Notes: a model not told the origin generated them from the sequence alone. Counted from the first letter of the stretch, positions 1 through 5,869 are shown. The stretch: DNA of 10,136 nucleotides from Chloroflexota bacterium (GCA_013695255.1 JACDAV010000113.1:1-10136), one strand, 5' to 3'. A program made the numbers and translations.

Positions 1-2
1 GG

Positions 3-590
3 CGCGGCGAGCGGTGGCGGCGCCCGCCCGGTCGGGCCCGGCTCGTGCTGGAAACCGAGGACGCCGTGGCGGTCTGCTTCGACTGCCCGACGGTCGAGCT
101 CTTCGAGCAGCGCACGGAGCACCTGCATCCGGCGCTGGGGCGCCTGGGGCCGGACCTCCTGGCGCCCGACTTCGACGCCCCGGAGGCCATCCGCCGGCTC
201 CGCGACCCGTCGCGCGCGGACCTCACCATCGCCGAGGCACTCCTCGACCAGCGCGCCCTGGCGGGGATCGGCAACGTCTACAAGTCCGAGGTCCTCTGGA
301 TCGAGCGGATCAGCCCGTTTCGGCACATGCCCGCCGTCGACGACGCGACCCTCGAACGGCTCGTCGCGACGTCCCGCCGTCTGCTCCTCGCCAACATCGA
401 CCGCCGCCGAAGCGCGGAGCGGGTCACGACGGACGGCCAGCGCGTCGCGGCCGGCGCGCCGCTCTGGGTCTACGGCCGCCGGGCCCGCCCCTGCCGCCGA
501 TGCGGGACGCCGATCCAGTCCACCCAGCAGGGCTCGGAGCTGCCACGGACGACCTACTGGTGCCCGCGCTGCCAGGAGGATCCGGCATGA
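3..590 (+). CDS. Fpg/Nei-family DNA glycosylase (Nei2-like), 5'-truncated by window edge
   Basis: This is the C-terminal 195 residues of a formamidopyrimidine/endonuclease VIII-type glycosylase, a base-excision repair enzyme that removes oxidised bases and nicks the abasic site. The reading frame is open to the left edge, so roughly the first 80-100 residues, including the catalytic N-terminal Pro-Glu, are outside the window. Visible parts are the end of the beta-sandwich domain (RGERWRRPPGRARLVLET), the helix-two-turn-helix domain with GIGNVYKSE around positions 264-290 (its Asn is the conserved DNA-contacting residue), and a C-terminal zinc finger of C-X2-C-X19-C-X2-C type (CRRCG to YWCPRCQ, positions 492-573). 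The RGERWRRP and TYWCPRCQ segments fit the mycobacterial Nei2-type branch better than classical MutM; that assignment is from memory. The TGA overlaps the ATG of the next gene (ATGA), so the two are probably cotranscribed. Confidence 0.9.
   Translation, partial: RGERWRRPPGRARLVLETEDAVAVCFDCPTVELFEQRTEHLHPALGRLGPDLLAPDFDAPEAIRRLRDPSRADLTIAEALLDQRALAGIGNVYKSEVLWIERISPFRHMPAVDDATLERLVATSRRLLLANIDRRRSAERVTTDGQRVAAGAPLWVYGRRARPCRRCGTPIQSTQQGSELPRTTYWCPRCQEDPA
492..580 (+). repeat. Zinc-finger direct repeat, copy 1 (inside the glycosylase gene)
   Basis: These 89 bases encode the zinc finger of the intact glycosylase and end in the AGGAGGA that serves as ribosome binding site for the next gene. The same stretch recurs about 2 kb downstream at 2463-2550. 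By manual alignment the copies differ at nine substitutions and one 1-nt gap, about 89% identity. Confidence 0.85.
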
Positions 591-862
591 CCACGATCGA
601 GGTGGCGTGCGATCGGGTCGGCGACGGCTGGACCTGCCGGGTCGCGGTGGCGGACGAGACGGGGAGCGGCGAGCACCGGGTGGGCGTCCGGACCATCGAC
701 CTCGAGCGGCTCGCGCCGGGCGCCCTCGCCCCGGAGGACCTGGTCCGCCGCTCGTTCGAGTTCCTGCTCGAGCGCGAGCCCCGGAGCGCGATCCTCCGGA
801 CCTTCGAGCTGCCCGTGATCGGGCGCTACTTCCCCGGGTTCGAGAGGGCGATCCGGGACTGA
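587..862 (+). CDS. Conserved small hypothetical protein downstream of the glycosylase
   Basis: This 91-residue protein has no function I can name. The ATG at 587 is chosen because it overlaps the glycosylase stop (ATGA) and is preceded by AGGAGG at 574-579 with a 7-nt gap; the frame stays open further upstream, but there it only shadows the glycosylase. The N-terminal half looks like a short beta-rich segment (TTIEVACDRVGDGWTCRVAV). The C-terminal half is a charged helix followed by the block FLLEREPRSAILRTFELPVI and RYFPGFE, which I recall as a conserved pattern in small uncharacterised proteins of actinobacteria and Chloroflexota. It has no signal peptide or membrane segment, so it is presumably cytoplasmic. 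The coupling suggests co-expression with the repair enzyme, which does not establish a repair role. Its last 37 bases overlap tail to tail with the membrane protein gene on the other strand. Confidence 0.8.
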   Translation: MTTIEVACDRVGDGWTCRVAVADETGSGEHRVGVRTIDLERLAPGALAPEDLVRRSFEFLLEREPRSAILRTFELPVIGRYFPGFERAIRD

Positions 863-1782
863 CCGGCCGACCACTCGGGGCAGTCACCCCGGACCGGGAT
901 TGTGACCTCGACATCGAGCGGCACCTGGATGGGCCGCTCCCAGCCGGCGATCCGCGTCACCAGCGGAAGGGTGTCGTGGACGAACAGGCCGCCGGTGTCG
1001 TTGGAGCCGGCGCACGGTCCGGCATTGCCCAGCACGATCAGCGAGAGCCAATCGCCTGACGCGAGGCCCACGGGCTCGAACGCGCCCGCCGCATCGAAGG
1101 TCATGTCCAGGCTGTCGACGGTGCGGCCGAGGCCGACAAAATGCGGTGCCGGACCAGGTGGCGCGGCACCGGGGTCCAGGCCGAGCACGGTCACCGTCTC
1201 CGCCGCGTCGTTGAAGATCGTCACGAACAGCCGATACGGCTCGTTCTGACCGACGCGCACCAGGTAGCGATCGGCCGTCGCCTCGCTTGCCAGCAGGCGG
1301 TCCGCCGGCTGCGCGCCGAAGGCGATCACGCGGAACGCGACCCGATCGCCCATGCTCACGTAGGCCGATATCAGTGCAACCGCTATTCCGGCGATGGCCA
1401 CCCGCGCGGGCCCGGGTCGAACCCGAACGATGAGGGCGACGGCCACCGCGCCGGCGAGGAGAACGACCACAATCGGGATCACCGGCGCGGCCGGCGACGC
1501 AAGCCCCACGCCGGGGCGGAGCGGCAGCCCGGATGCCCCCGTCGACTCGCCCGACTCGCCCGAACGGCCGCTCATGGTCGCCAGCACGAACCCACCGGTC
1601 ACGGCGATCACGACGACGGCAGCAGCAAGCTGCGCCAACACGCCGAGCCGGGGCCGCTGGGCATGAGCCGGCGGCTCGTTCGGCACTTGCGCGACGAGCC
1701 GGCGCACTCCTTCCGGCGCCGGGCCCGGGTCCCGCTCCCCGAGGAGCGCTCGAAGCGACCGTTCGAGCCGGTCGTCAGTCAT
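826..1782 (-). CDS. Three-helix membrane protein, probable anti-sigma factor
   Basis: This 318-residue protein begins inside the end of the sigma gene (ATGACTGA, 8-bp overlap), a translational coupling typical of ECF sigma/anti-sigma pairs. The cytoplasmic N-terminus (about 1-46) is short and charged (DDRLERSLRALLGERD, then a helix to about 35). Hydrophobic segments lie near 47-68, 100-119 and 127-144, separated by a Gly/Ser linker with a GESGES repeat. Three helices would place the C-terminal domain (about 145-318) outside the membrane. That domain is beta-rich and holds two cysteines (C257, C301) that could form a disulfide. No HxxxCxxC zinc motif is present, so this is not a classical ZAS anti-sigma factor. 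The role as anti-sigma is inferred from position and topology, not from a recognised family signature. The stop codon lies 37 bases inside the convergent small gene. Confidence 0.75.
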   Translation of the reverse strand: MTDDRLERSLRALLGERDPGPAPEGVRRLVAQVPNEPPAHAQRPRLGVLAQLAAAVVVIAVTGGFVLATMSGRSGESGESTGASGLPLRPGVGLASPAAPVIPIVVVLLAGAVAVALIVRVRPGPARVAIAGIAVALISAYVSMGDRVAFRVIAFGAQPADRLLASEATADRYLVRVGQNEPYRLFVTIFNDAAETVTVLGLDPGAAPPGPAPHFVGLGRTVDSLDMTFDAAGAFEPVGLASGDWLSLIVLGNAGPCAGSNDTGGLFVHDTLPLVTRIAGWERPIQVPLDVEVTIPVRGDCPEWSAGQSRIALSNPGK

Positions 1783-2317
1783 CCGAACCCTCCGCGATGG
1801 CCAGGGCCGTTCGAAGGCGACCGAGGGAATGATGGAGCCGCGACTTCACGGTCCCGCTGGGGATCCCCATCCGCTCGGCGATGTCGTCAACGGTCAGATC
1901 GCGGCCGAACCGCATCGCGACCACGATCTGCTCCTCCGGATCGAGGACCGAGAACGCCCGACCGAGCGCATCCCGCGTCGCGACGCGCTCGGACGGATCC
2001 GGCATCCCGTCCTGGCCGTGGTCGCGACCGGTGATCAGCGCGACCACCGGTCGGCGCCGGCGGGCGCGCAGGCGGTCCCGGCACTGGTTGACGACGATGC
2101 GGCTGAACCACGCATCGAAGCGGGCCGGGTCGCGCAGCTGGGGGAAGGATCGCCAGGCCGCGATCGCCGCGTCGTGGACGGCGTCCTCCGCCTCGAGCGC
2201 ATCGTCGAGGACAACCGCCGCGAGGCGATAGGCGCCGTCAAGGTGCCGGTCGGTCAGCGCCGAGAACGCCTCGGCACGGCTCGTCACCGGGCGGGGGATC
2301 GTCCGCGTCGCCAGCAT
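1775..2317 (-). CDS. ECF-type RNA polymerase sigma factor
   Basis: This 180-residue protein directs RNA polymerase to a small set of promoters. Sigma region 2 spans about residues 20-86: LTDRHLDGAYRLA, then DALEAEDAVHDAAIAAW, then FDAWFSRIVVNQCRDRLR, which follows the usual ECF pattern for core binding and -10 recognition. A linker of about 25 residues leads to region 4 (about 115-172), where LTVDDIAERMGIPSGTVKSRLHH is the helix-turn-helix that reads the -35 element. No anti-sigma-like or SnoaL extension is fused to it, and the length is normal for the family. The ATG at 2317 has GGGAGA about 4 nt upstream. It overlaps by 8 bp with the downstream membrane protein gene, its likely cognate regulator. 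A GAAC-N17-CGTC element upstream suggests that it activates its own operon. Confidence 0.92.
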   Translation of the reverse strand: MLATRTIPRPVTSRAEAFSALTDRHLDGAYRLAAVVLDDALEAEDAVHDAAIAAWRSFPQLRDPARFDAWFSRIVVNQCRDRLRARRRRPVVALITGRDHGQDGMPDPSERVATRDALGRAFSVLDPEEQIVVAMRFGRDLTVDDIAERMGIPSGTVKSRLHHSLGRLRTALAIAEGSDD

Positions 2318-2351
2318 CGGTCTCCCGGCATGGTTGCCCTCCCGATCACCT

Positions 2352-2376
2352 GACGACCCGGCGGCCCGGAACGTTC
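2352..2376 (-). promoter_or_regulatory. Candidate ECF-type promoter of the sigma/membrane-protein operon
   Basis: Read on the minus strand, GAAC (2376-2373) is followed after 17 bases by CGTC (2355-2352). This matches the common ECF pattern of an AAC-containing -35 and a CGTC -10. Transcription would start near 2344, giving a leader of about 27 nt that contains the GGGAGA ribosome site. The -35 sits in the palindrome GAACGTTC, so half of this signal also reads on the plus strand. This comes from pattern matching alone. Confidence 0.35.
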
Positions 2377-2387
2377 ACGGCCGCCCG

Positions 2388-2393
2388 TATCAT
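2388..2393 (+). promoter_or_regulatory. Candidate -10 box (TATCAT) of a leaderless start at 2402
   Basis: TATCAT lies 8 nt before the ATG at 2402, which would put the transcription start at or next to the start codon. No convincing -35 is present at 17 nt. The site points into the gene scar and may be the surviving promoter of the decayed gene. Confidence 0.3.
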
Positions 2394-2401
2394 CGCGCCC
2401 G

Positions 2402-2551
2402 ATGTGTGAGCACTTCGTCGTCCGCACTGCCGAGCCGTTCGCGCGGCCGTCGCGACCGAACGTGCCGCCGGTGCGGGGCGCCGATCCAGTCCGCGCAGCA
2501 GGGCTGCGAGCTGCCCCGAACGACCTACCGGTGCCGCGCTGCCAGGAGGAG
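2402..2551 (+). pseudogene. Gene scar: class II amidotransferase-like start joined to a Nei2 zinc-finger remnant
   Basis: Two gene pieces are joined here. From the ATG at 2402 one frame reads MCEHFVVRTAEPF, which looks like the start of a class II glutamine amidotransferase: Met followed by the catalytic Cys, as in the MC- starts of that family. That resemblance is tentative. From about 2445, in another frame, GRRDRTCRRCGAPIQ and GCELPRTTYRC reproduce the zinc finger of the glycosylase at 492-580. In this copy one C is missing at the second Cys pair (tgccgcgc against tgcccgcgc), so the final CPRCQ is broken, and the stop codon of the original is absent. No start, catalytic or H2TH domain accompanies the zinc finger. 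The piece therefore looks like a deletion or duplication scar and not a working gene. It ends 19 bases before the stop of the convergent Pr6Pr gene. Confidence 0.55.
2463..2550 (+). repeat. Zinc-finger direct repeat, copy 2 (remnant)
   Basis: These 88 bases align with 492-580 over their full length, with nine substitutions and a 1-nt deletion. They keep the AGGAGGA tail that is the ribosome site for the downstream gene in copy 1. Weaker similarity runs upstream to about 2445 (GRR.R.CRRC). Confidence 0.85.
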
Positions 2552-2569
2552 CGTGGTGACGCAGGAGGC

Positions 2570-3202
2570 TCAGCTTGGCGGGGCAGACGCTCGGGCCTGG
2601 CCGCGTCGGGCGTTCCCAAGCAGAACGACCAGCGCGGAGACGACGGCGAAGCCGACCAGAATGGCCAGGATGGTGACGACCACGGCGCTGTAGCCACCGT
2701 TCGCGGGATCGAGGAACGGATATGGGTACCAGCCGTCGACCGCGCCACGGACCAGGGTCAGGGCGGTCCAGCCGAGGGGGTAGACGAGCCAGACGCCGAT
2801 GTCTCTGGAAGTCAACCGCGTTGTCGGCGGATCGACGATCCAATCGGCGACGACGACGATCGGGAAGAGCTTGTGGAGCACGAAGTCGACCCAGCCCAGC
2901 TGGAGCTGCACGTCGACGTTCGAGAGCAGGAAGATCACCACGAAGAACGTGACCGTCAGGTACACGGCAGCCGCGCCCCGAAGCAGCTCGAGCCCGCGCG
3001 ATCGCGGTGCGGCCGGCCGGAGCACCAGGACGGCCAGCGCGGCCACCCCGATCAGGTTGCTCTGGATCGTGAAGAAGGCGAAGTACCGAGTCGGGTTGAA
3101 GGCGCCCTCGCCGACGAGGACGACGGCCTGGGCAACGATCGCGACCAGCACGAGCGCCACCGATGCTGCCCGCACGACCGTCAGGATCCCATTCCTCGCC
3201 AT
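2570..3202 (-). CDS. Pr6Pr-family integral membrane protein
   Basis: This polytopic membrane protein of 210 residues has about six hydrophobic segments, near residues 8-30, 44-62, 76-94, 106-122, 135-151 and 172-195. It carries the blocks I associate with the Pr6Pr family (related to FAR-17a/AIG1-like proteins): RYFAFFTIQSNL around 39-50, the fourth segment LHKLFPIVVVADWIVDP at 109-125, and WYPYPFLDPANGGY at 158-171. The biochemical role in bacteria is unknown; animal AIG1-type relatives hydrolyse lipid esters, but I see no basis to transfer that function. The frame also allows a TTG start at 3238. I prefer the ATG at 3202 because the TTG is part of a perfect TTGACA -35 box, and neither start has a ribosome binding site. 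It is transcribed divergently from the MFS gene. Confidence 0.85.
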   Translation of the reverse strand: MARNGILTVVRAASVALVLVAIVAQAVVLVGEGAFNPTRYFAFFTIQSNLIGVAALAVLVLRPAAPRSRGLELLRGAAAVYLTVTFFVVIFLLSNVDVQLQLGWVDFVLHKLFPIVVVADWIVDPPTTRLTSRDIGVWLVYPLGWTALTLVRGAVDGWYPYPFLDPANGGYSAVVVTILAILVGFAVVSALVVLLGNARRGQARASAPPS

Positions 3203-3209
3203 CGGCGAG

Positions 3210-3238
3210 ACGATGCTTGCCCACCCGATCGCTGTCAA
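3210..3238 (-). promoter_or_regulatory. Candidate sigma-70 promoter of the Pr6Pr gene (leaderless)
   Basis: On the minus strand TTGACA (3238-3233) is followed after 17 bases by CATCGT (3215-3210). The -35 is perfect; the -10 is weak but keeps the A at position 2 and the T at position 6. The ATG lies 7 nt downstream, so the transcript would begin at the start codon. Confidence 0.4.
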
Positions 3239-3318
3239 TGGATGGTACCGATCACCCCCTGGTGCGCCACGGGCAGACCGTCGTGCCGGAACGTGACGGA
3301 ACCGCCTCCCGCGCGTCG

Positions 3319-3324
3319 TAGAGT
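3319..3324 (+). promoter_or_regulatory. Candidate -10 box (TAGAGT) of the MFS gene
   Basis: TAGAGT lies 21 nt before the ribosome site AGGGAGGGG (3346-3354). No good -35 is seen at standard spacing; GTGACG at 3293-3298 is 20 nt away. Within this short divergent region it is the best TAnnnT candidate. Confidence 0.3.
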
Positions 3325-3360
3325 GGTCGGGTCTCCGGCAGCCACAGGGAGGGGATGGGA

Positions 3361-4683
3361 ATGCTCGACGCCACGGCCGGCGGTCGACCGACCGAGCGAC
3401 TGCCGAACCGCCAGCTCGTGGCGATGTCGCTCTACTGGTTCGGCCTGTCCTCGATCTTCGCCGGCCTGACCGCCATCCTCGGCGGCCGGCTCGAGTTCAC
3501 CGGGCTGGTCGGACCGGGCGAGGCCGGTCGAGCGCTGTTCGCGACGACCATCGGCGGCGCGATCATCGCGGTTCTCGTCCAGCCGACGATCGGCTCGATC
3601 AGCGACTACACGACGAGCCGGTGGGGCAGGCGCAAGCCGTACATCGTCATCGGCTCCGTGCTCGACGTCGTCTTCCTGATCGGGATCGCGATGGCCAACG
3701 ACCTGTTGGCGCTGGCGGCCTTCATCACGCTCCTCCAGTTCAGCTCGAACTTCGCGCAGGGCCCGTTCCAGGGCTACGTGCCGGACCTCGTCCCGGCGAA
3801 GCAGGTCGGACTCGCGAGCGCGCTCGTGGGGCTGTTCCAGATCCTCGGCAACGTGGGCGGCTTCGCGATCGGGGCGATCGCGATCGCGACCGAGCAGTTC
3901 GCCCTCGGCCTGATCGCCCTGGGGATCATCGAGCTGGTCACGATGGTCGTCGTGTTCTTCTCCGTCCGCGAGGGGCAGACGCCGAAGGAGCGGGGTGGCC
4001 GCTCCTGGCTGTCGATCGCCGGCGAGGCGTGGGGCACGGACATCCTCGCCGAGCGCAGCTTTCTGTGGCTGGTGGGCTCGCGCCTGGCGATCCTGATGGC
4101 CGGCGGGGTGCTGGTGAACCTGGCCGCGTTCTACCTCGCCCGGTCGCACGGGCTGACGCAGGCGGAGACGGGCGGCGCCTACCTCGTGATGGTCGGCCTG
4201 GTCGCGGTCGGAACGGTCATCTCGGTCGTGCCGTCAGCGCGCATCTCGGACCGGGTCGGTCGGAAGAAGGTCATCTACGCCAGCTGCGCCCTCGGCGCGG
4301 TCGGGTTCGCGATCGTGGCCGCCGCGCCCACCCTGCCGATCGCCTTCGCCGGCGTGGCGCTCTACGGCATCTCGGCCGGCATCTTCCTGGCGGTCGACTG
4401 GGCGCTGATGACGGACATCATCCCCAAGGCGTCGTCCGGCCGGTACATGGGCATGAGCAACGTCGCGACCGCGTCGTCCGGCGTGCTCGCCGTCGCGATC
4501 GGCGGCTCGCTGATGGACCTCGTCGGCGGGCCGGCGGAGCTCGGGAGCGGGCCACGGGCTGCGCTCGTCATGTCGGTGATCCTGTGTGGGGTGGGGGCGC
4601 TGCTCCTGCGCCCGGTGGAGGAGCGCCGGCGGGAGGATGCACCGTTGGAGTCGACCGAGGCAGTGGCCATCAGCGGCGCATAG
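3361..4683 (+). CDS. MFS transporter (sugar-transporter-like)
   Basis: This 440-residue, 12-helix major facilitator carries small solutes across the inner membrane by coupling to an ion gradient. The motif-A loop between helices 2 and 3 reads SDYTTSRWGRRKPY (about 81-94), and its counterpart in the second half reads SDRVGRKK (about 296-303). Between them lies QGPFQGYVPDLVPAKQVGLA, a pattern I know from sucrose/disaccharide-type MFS proteins (SLC45- and GPH-like), so a sugar or glycoside substrate is plausible but unproven. The central loop near residues 204-225 is basic and hydrophilic, as expected. Of two nearby ATGs (3355 and 3361) I choose 3361, because AGGGAGGGG at 3346-3354 gives normal spacing only to the second. 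It stands alone, facing a glycosyltransferase gene transcribed towards it. Confidence 0.9.
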   Translation: MLDATAGGRPTERLPNRQLVAMSLYWFGLSSIFAGLTAILGGRLEFTGLVGPGEAGRALFATTIGGAIIAVLVQPTIGSISDYTTSRWGRRKPYIVIGSVLDVVFLIGIAMANDLLALAAFITLLQFSSNFAQGPFQGYVPDLVPAKQVGLASALVGLFQILGNVGGFAIGAIAIATEQFALGLIALGIIELVTMVVVFFSVREGQTPKERGGRSWLSIAGEAWGTDILAERSFLWLVGSRLAILMAGGVLVNLAAFYLARSHGLTQAETGGAYLVMVGLVAVGTVISVVPSARISDRVGRKKVIYASCALGAVGFAIVAAAPTLPIAFAGVALYGISAGIFLAVDWALMTDIIPKASSGRYMGMSNVATASSGVLAVAIGGSLMDLVGGPAELGSGPRAALVMSVILCGVGALLLRPVEERRREDAPLESTEAVAISGA

Positions 4684-4686
4684 ACT
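4681..4686 (+). promoter_or_regulatory. Candidate -10 box (TAGACT) overlapping the MFS stop codon
   Basis: TAGACT begins with the TAG stop of the MFS gene and lies 7 nt before an ATG at 4694, the same -10 to ATG distance as at the Pr6Pr gene. No clear -35 is visible in the coding sequence upstream. Confidence 0.2.
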
Positions 4687-4693
4687 CGGCCCC

Positions 4694-4738
4694 ATGAAGA
4701 CGCCCTGGGAGGTCAGACCGGACGGCGAGGTCGTGTGA
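4694..4738 (+). CDS. Possible 14-codon leaderless small ORF
   Basis: The ORF reads MKTPWEVRPDGEVV and then TGA. It has no ribosome binding site, but a TAnnnT box lies 7 nt upstream. The sequence resembles the start of a larger soluble protein more than a regulatory leader peptide, so it may be a truncated gene start. An ORF this short is also quite possible by chance. Confidence 0.2.
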   Translation: MKTPWEVRPDGEVV

Positions 4739-4757
4739 AGTGCTGAGCGCGGCCGGA

Positions 4758-4799
4758 CGAGCAAGCCCCGGCTTCGTCGGCACGCCCGCTTCCGGCTCG
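4758..4799. terminator. Weak hairpin in the convergent gap
   Basis: CGAGCAAGC (4758-4766) can pair with GCTT (4788-4791) and GCTCG (4795-4799) across a 3-nt bulge, leaving a 21-nt loop with a small inner CCG/CGG stem. It lies between convergent genes, where terminators for both are expected. No T-tract follows on either strand, so intrinsic termination is doubtful. Confidence 0.22.
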
Positions 4800-4807
4800 G
4801 TCTTCCC

Positions 4808-5755
4808 TCAGGCGCCCAGCCCCAGGAAGGCGCGCACTCGCGTGAGCGCGGCCCGCCTGGCGCGGCTCGCGCCGTCGGGCGCCGAGCGCCAGGCCGCGAC
4901 CTGATCGGCTGAGCGGCCTCGCCAACCCGCCAGGCGGGCCCGCCAGAACGAGGGTTGGAGCCAATCGAACGGCTCCGGTCGGCGCCACAGCCACGGGACG
5001 AACGACCAGAGCAGCACGAGGTAGTCGAGGCGCACCGGCCGTGGCCCGAAGCCGAAGAGCGCGTCGAGCTGGGCGATCGTCTGGGGCAGCGTGGCCAGGG
5101 TCAGGACCACCGACACGGCCAGCCACACGAGGCCCCAGGCCCGCGCCCGCGGGGCGAGGACGAGCCAGATCGCCACCGGCAACCACTTCATCCATGCCGC
5201 GATCGCCCAGGCAAGGCCCGCCAGTCGTGGCCCGACGAACTGCGCACCGAAGAGCATCAGGGCGAGGAGGAGCGTCACGTTGCCGAGGTCGAGGTTGGCG
5301 CCGAACGAGAACCCGAGCAGCGCGACGACGATCGCCGTCTCGAGCGGTCGGCGTCGGTATGCCCAGTCGATCGACCACAGCAGCGCGAGGATCGTGCCCC
5401 CGCGCCAGACGAACCACGCGACGTCCCACGGCAGCAGGGCCCACGGCGCGAACAGCGGCAGCATCCACGGGGCGTAGATGTAGGGGAGGAACGGCCCGCT
5501 CGGGTTGTAGGGATCGCCGCCGTTCAGCCAGATCCGGACGCCGGCCCAGTACGCTCGAGCGTCCGCGCCGGCCACCTCGCCGCGCGCCAGGAGTCCGGCC
5601 GCGACGAAGCCGAACGTCAGCATCAGCAGGACCATCGCGACCACCCGCCGGCGGTCCCGCAGCCGCGAGGCCTCCCGGCGGAGGGCACGCTGGAAGACAC
5701 CTGCGCGGCGGCGGGTCGGCGGTCTCACGAGGTCGAGCGCACGCTGGCGGGTCAT
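4808..5755 (-). CDS. GT87 (DUF2029) family membrane glycosyltransferase
   Basis: This 315-residue multi-spanning protein resembles the GT87 family of GT-C fold mannosyltransferases, which transfer sugars from polyprenol-phosphate donors on the outer face of the membrane. A basic cytoplasmic N-terminus (1-37) precedes helix 1 (38-57). The first outer loop holds ADARAYWAGVRIWLNGGDPY (64-83), with an acidic residue (D65) in the place expected for GT-C catalysis, followed by YIYAPWMLPLFAPW. Further family-like blocks are NLDLGNVTLLLALMLFG (154-170) and AAWMKWLPVAIWLVLAP (186-202). Hydrophobic segments continue to about 257, then a basic tail. At 315 residues it is shorter than the roughly 400 usual for the family, so it may be a minimal member with fewer helices. 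The acceptor is unknown; lipoglycan or protein mannosylation are the usual roles. The gene has no Shine-Dalgarno sequence and appears leaderless. Confidence 0.75.
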   Translation of the reverse strand: MTRQRALDLVRPPTRRRAGVFQRALRREASRLRDRRRVVAMVLLMLTFGFVAAGLLARGEVAGADARAYWAGVRIWLNGGDPYNPSGPFLPYIYAPWMLPLFAPWALLPWDVAWFVWRGGTILALLWSIDWAYRRRPLETAIVVALLGFSFGANLDLGNVTLLLALMLFGAQFVGPRLAGLAWAIAAWMKWLPVAIWLVLAPRARAWGLVWLAVSVVLTLATLPQTIAQLDALFGFGPRPVRLDYLVLLWSFVPWLWRRPEPFDWLQPSFWRARLAGWRGRSADQVAAWRSAPDGASRARRAALTRVRAFLGLGA

Positions 5756-5763
5756 CGTCGGTG

Positions 5764-5792
5764 ATTGTCGGCGGCGGCCGGAAGTTCGTCAC
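5764..5792 (-). promoter_or_regulatory. Candidate sigma-70 promoter of the GT87 gene (leaderless)
   Basis: On the minus strand GTGACG (5792-5787) is followed after exactly 17 bases by GACAAT (5769-5764). Each hexamer matches the consensus at four of six positions. Only 8 nt separate the -10 from the ATG at 5755, so transcription would begin one or two bases before the start codon. This agrees with the lack of a ribosome site. Confidence 0.42.
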
Positions 5793-5796
5793 CACG

Positions 5797-5810
5797 GTTT
5801 CGCGCGAGAC
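5797..5810. promoter_or_regulatory. Near-palindrome between divergent GT87 and cphB genes, possible operator
   Basis: GTTTCGCGCGAGAC is a 14-bp inverted repeat matching its own reverse complement at 12 of 14 positions, centred on the perfect TCGCGCGA. It lies just upstream of the -35 of the GT87 promoter and about 55 bases before the cphB -10, where a repressor or activator could reach both. GC-rich palindromes arise easily by chance here. Confidence 0.22.
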
Positions 5811-5863
5811 TCGGAAGGCTGTGGCCCCATGGGCGCGATCCGGGGTTCGGCGCCGTCGGACGC

Positions 5864-5869
5864 TATCCT
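5864..5869 (+). promoter_or_regulatory. Candidate -10 box (TATCCT) of cphB
   Basis: TATCCT lies 12 nt before the ribosome site AGGAGG (5882-5887), placing a transcription start near 5876. No recognisable -35 precedes it at 16-18 nt, which could mean dependence on an activator. Confidence 0.35.

Noticed and set aside
14..586. Upstream in-frame extension of the 91-residue gene
   Set aside because: It overlaps the glycosylase in another frame and is Arg/Pro/Gly-rich with no protein character. The ATG at 587 has its own ribosome site.
1534..1570. Short tandem repeat coding for GESGES in the membrane protein linker
   Set aside because: It is two copies of a 9-base unit in a Gly/Ser linker, ordinary low complexity.
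2555..2693. Possible small plus-strand gene started from the AGGAGGA of the repeat copy
   Set aside because: It lies antisense within the 3' end of the Pr6Pr gene and encodes a sequence without protein-like features.
3288..3303. Two GGAAC boxes upstream of the MFS gene as ECF -35 elements
   Set aside because: The nearest CGTC lies 21 or 11 bases away, neither compatible with the usual 16-17 spacing.
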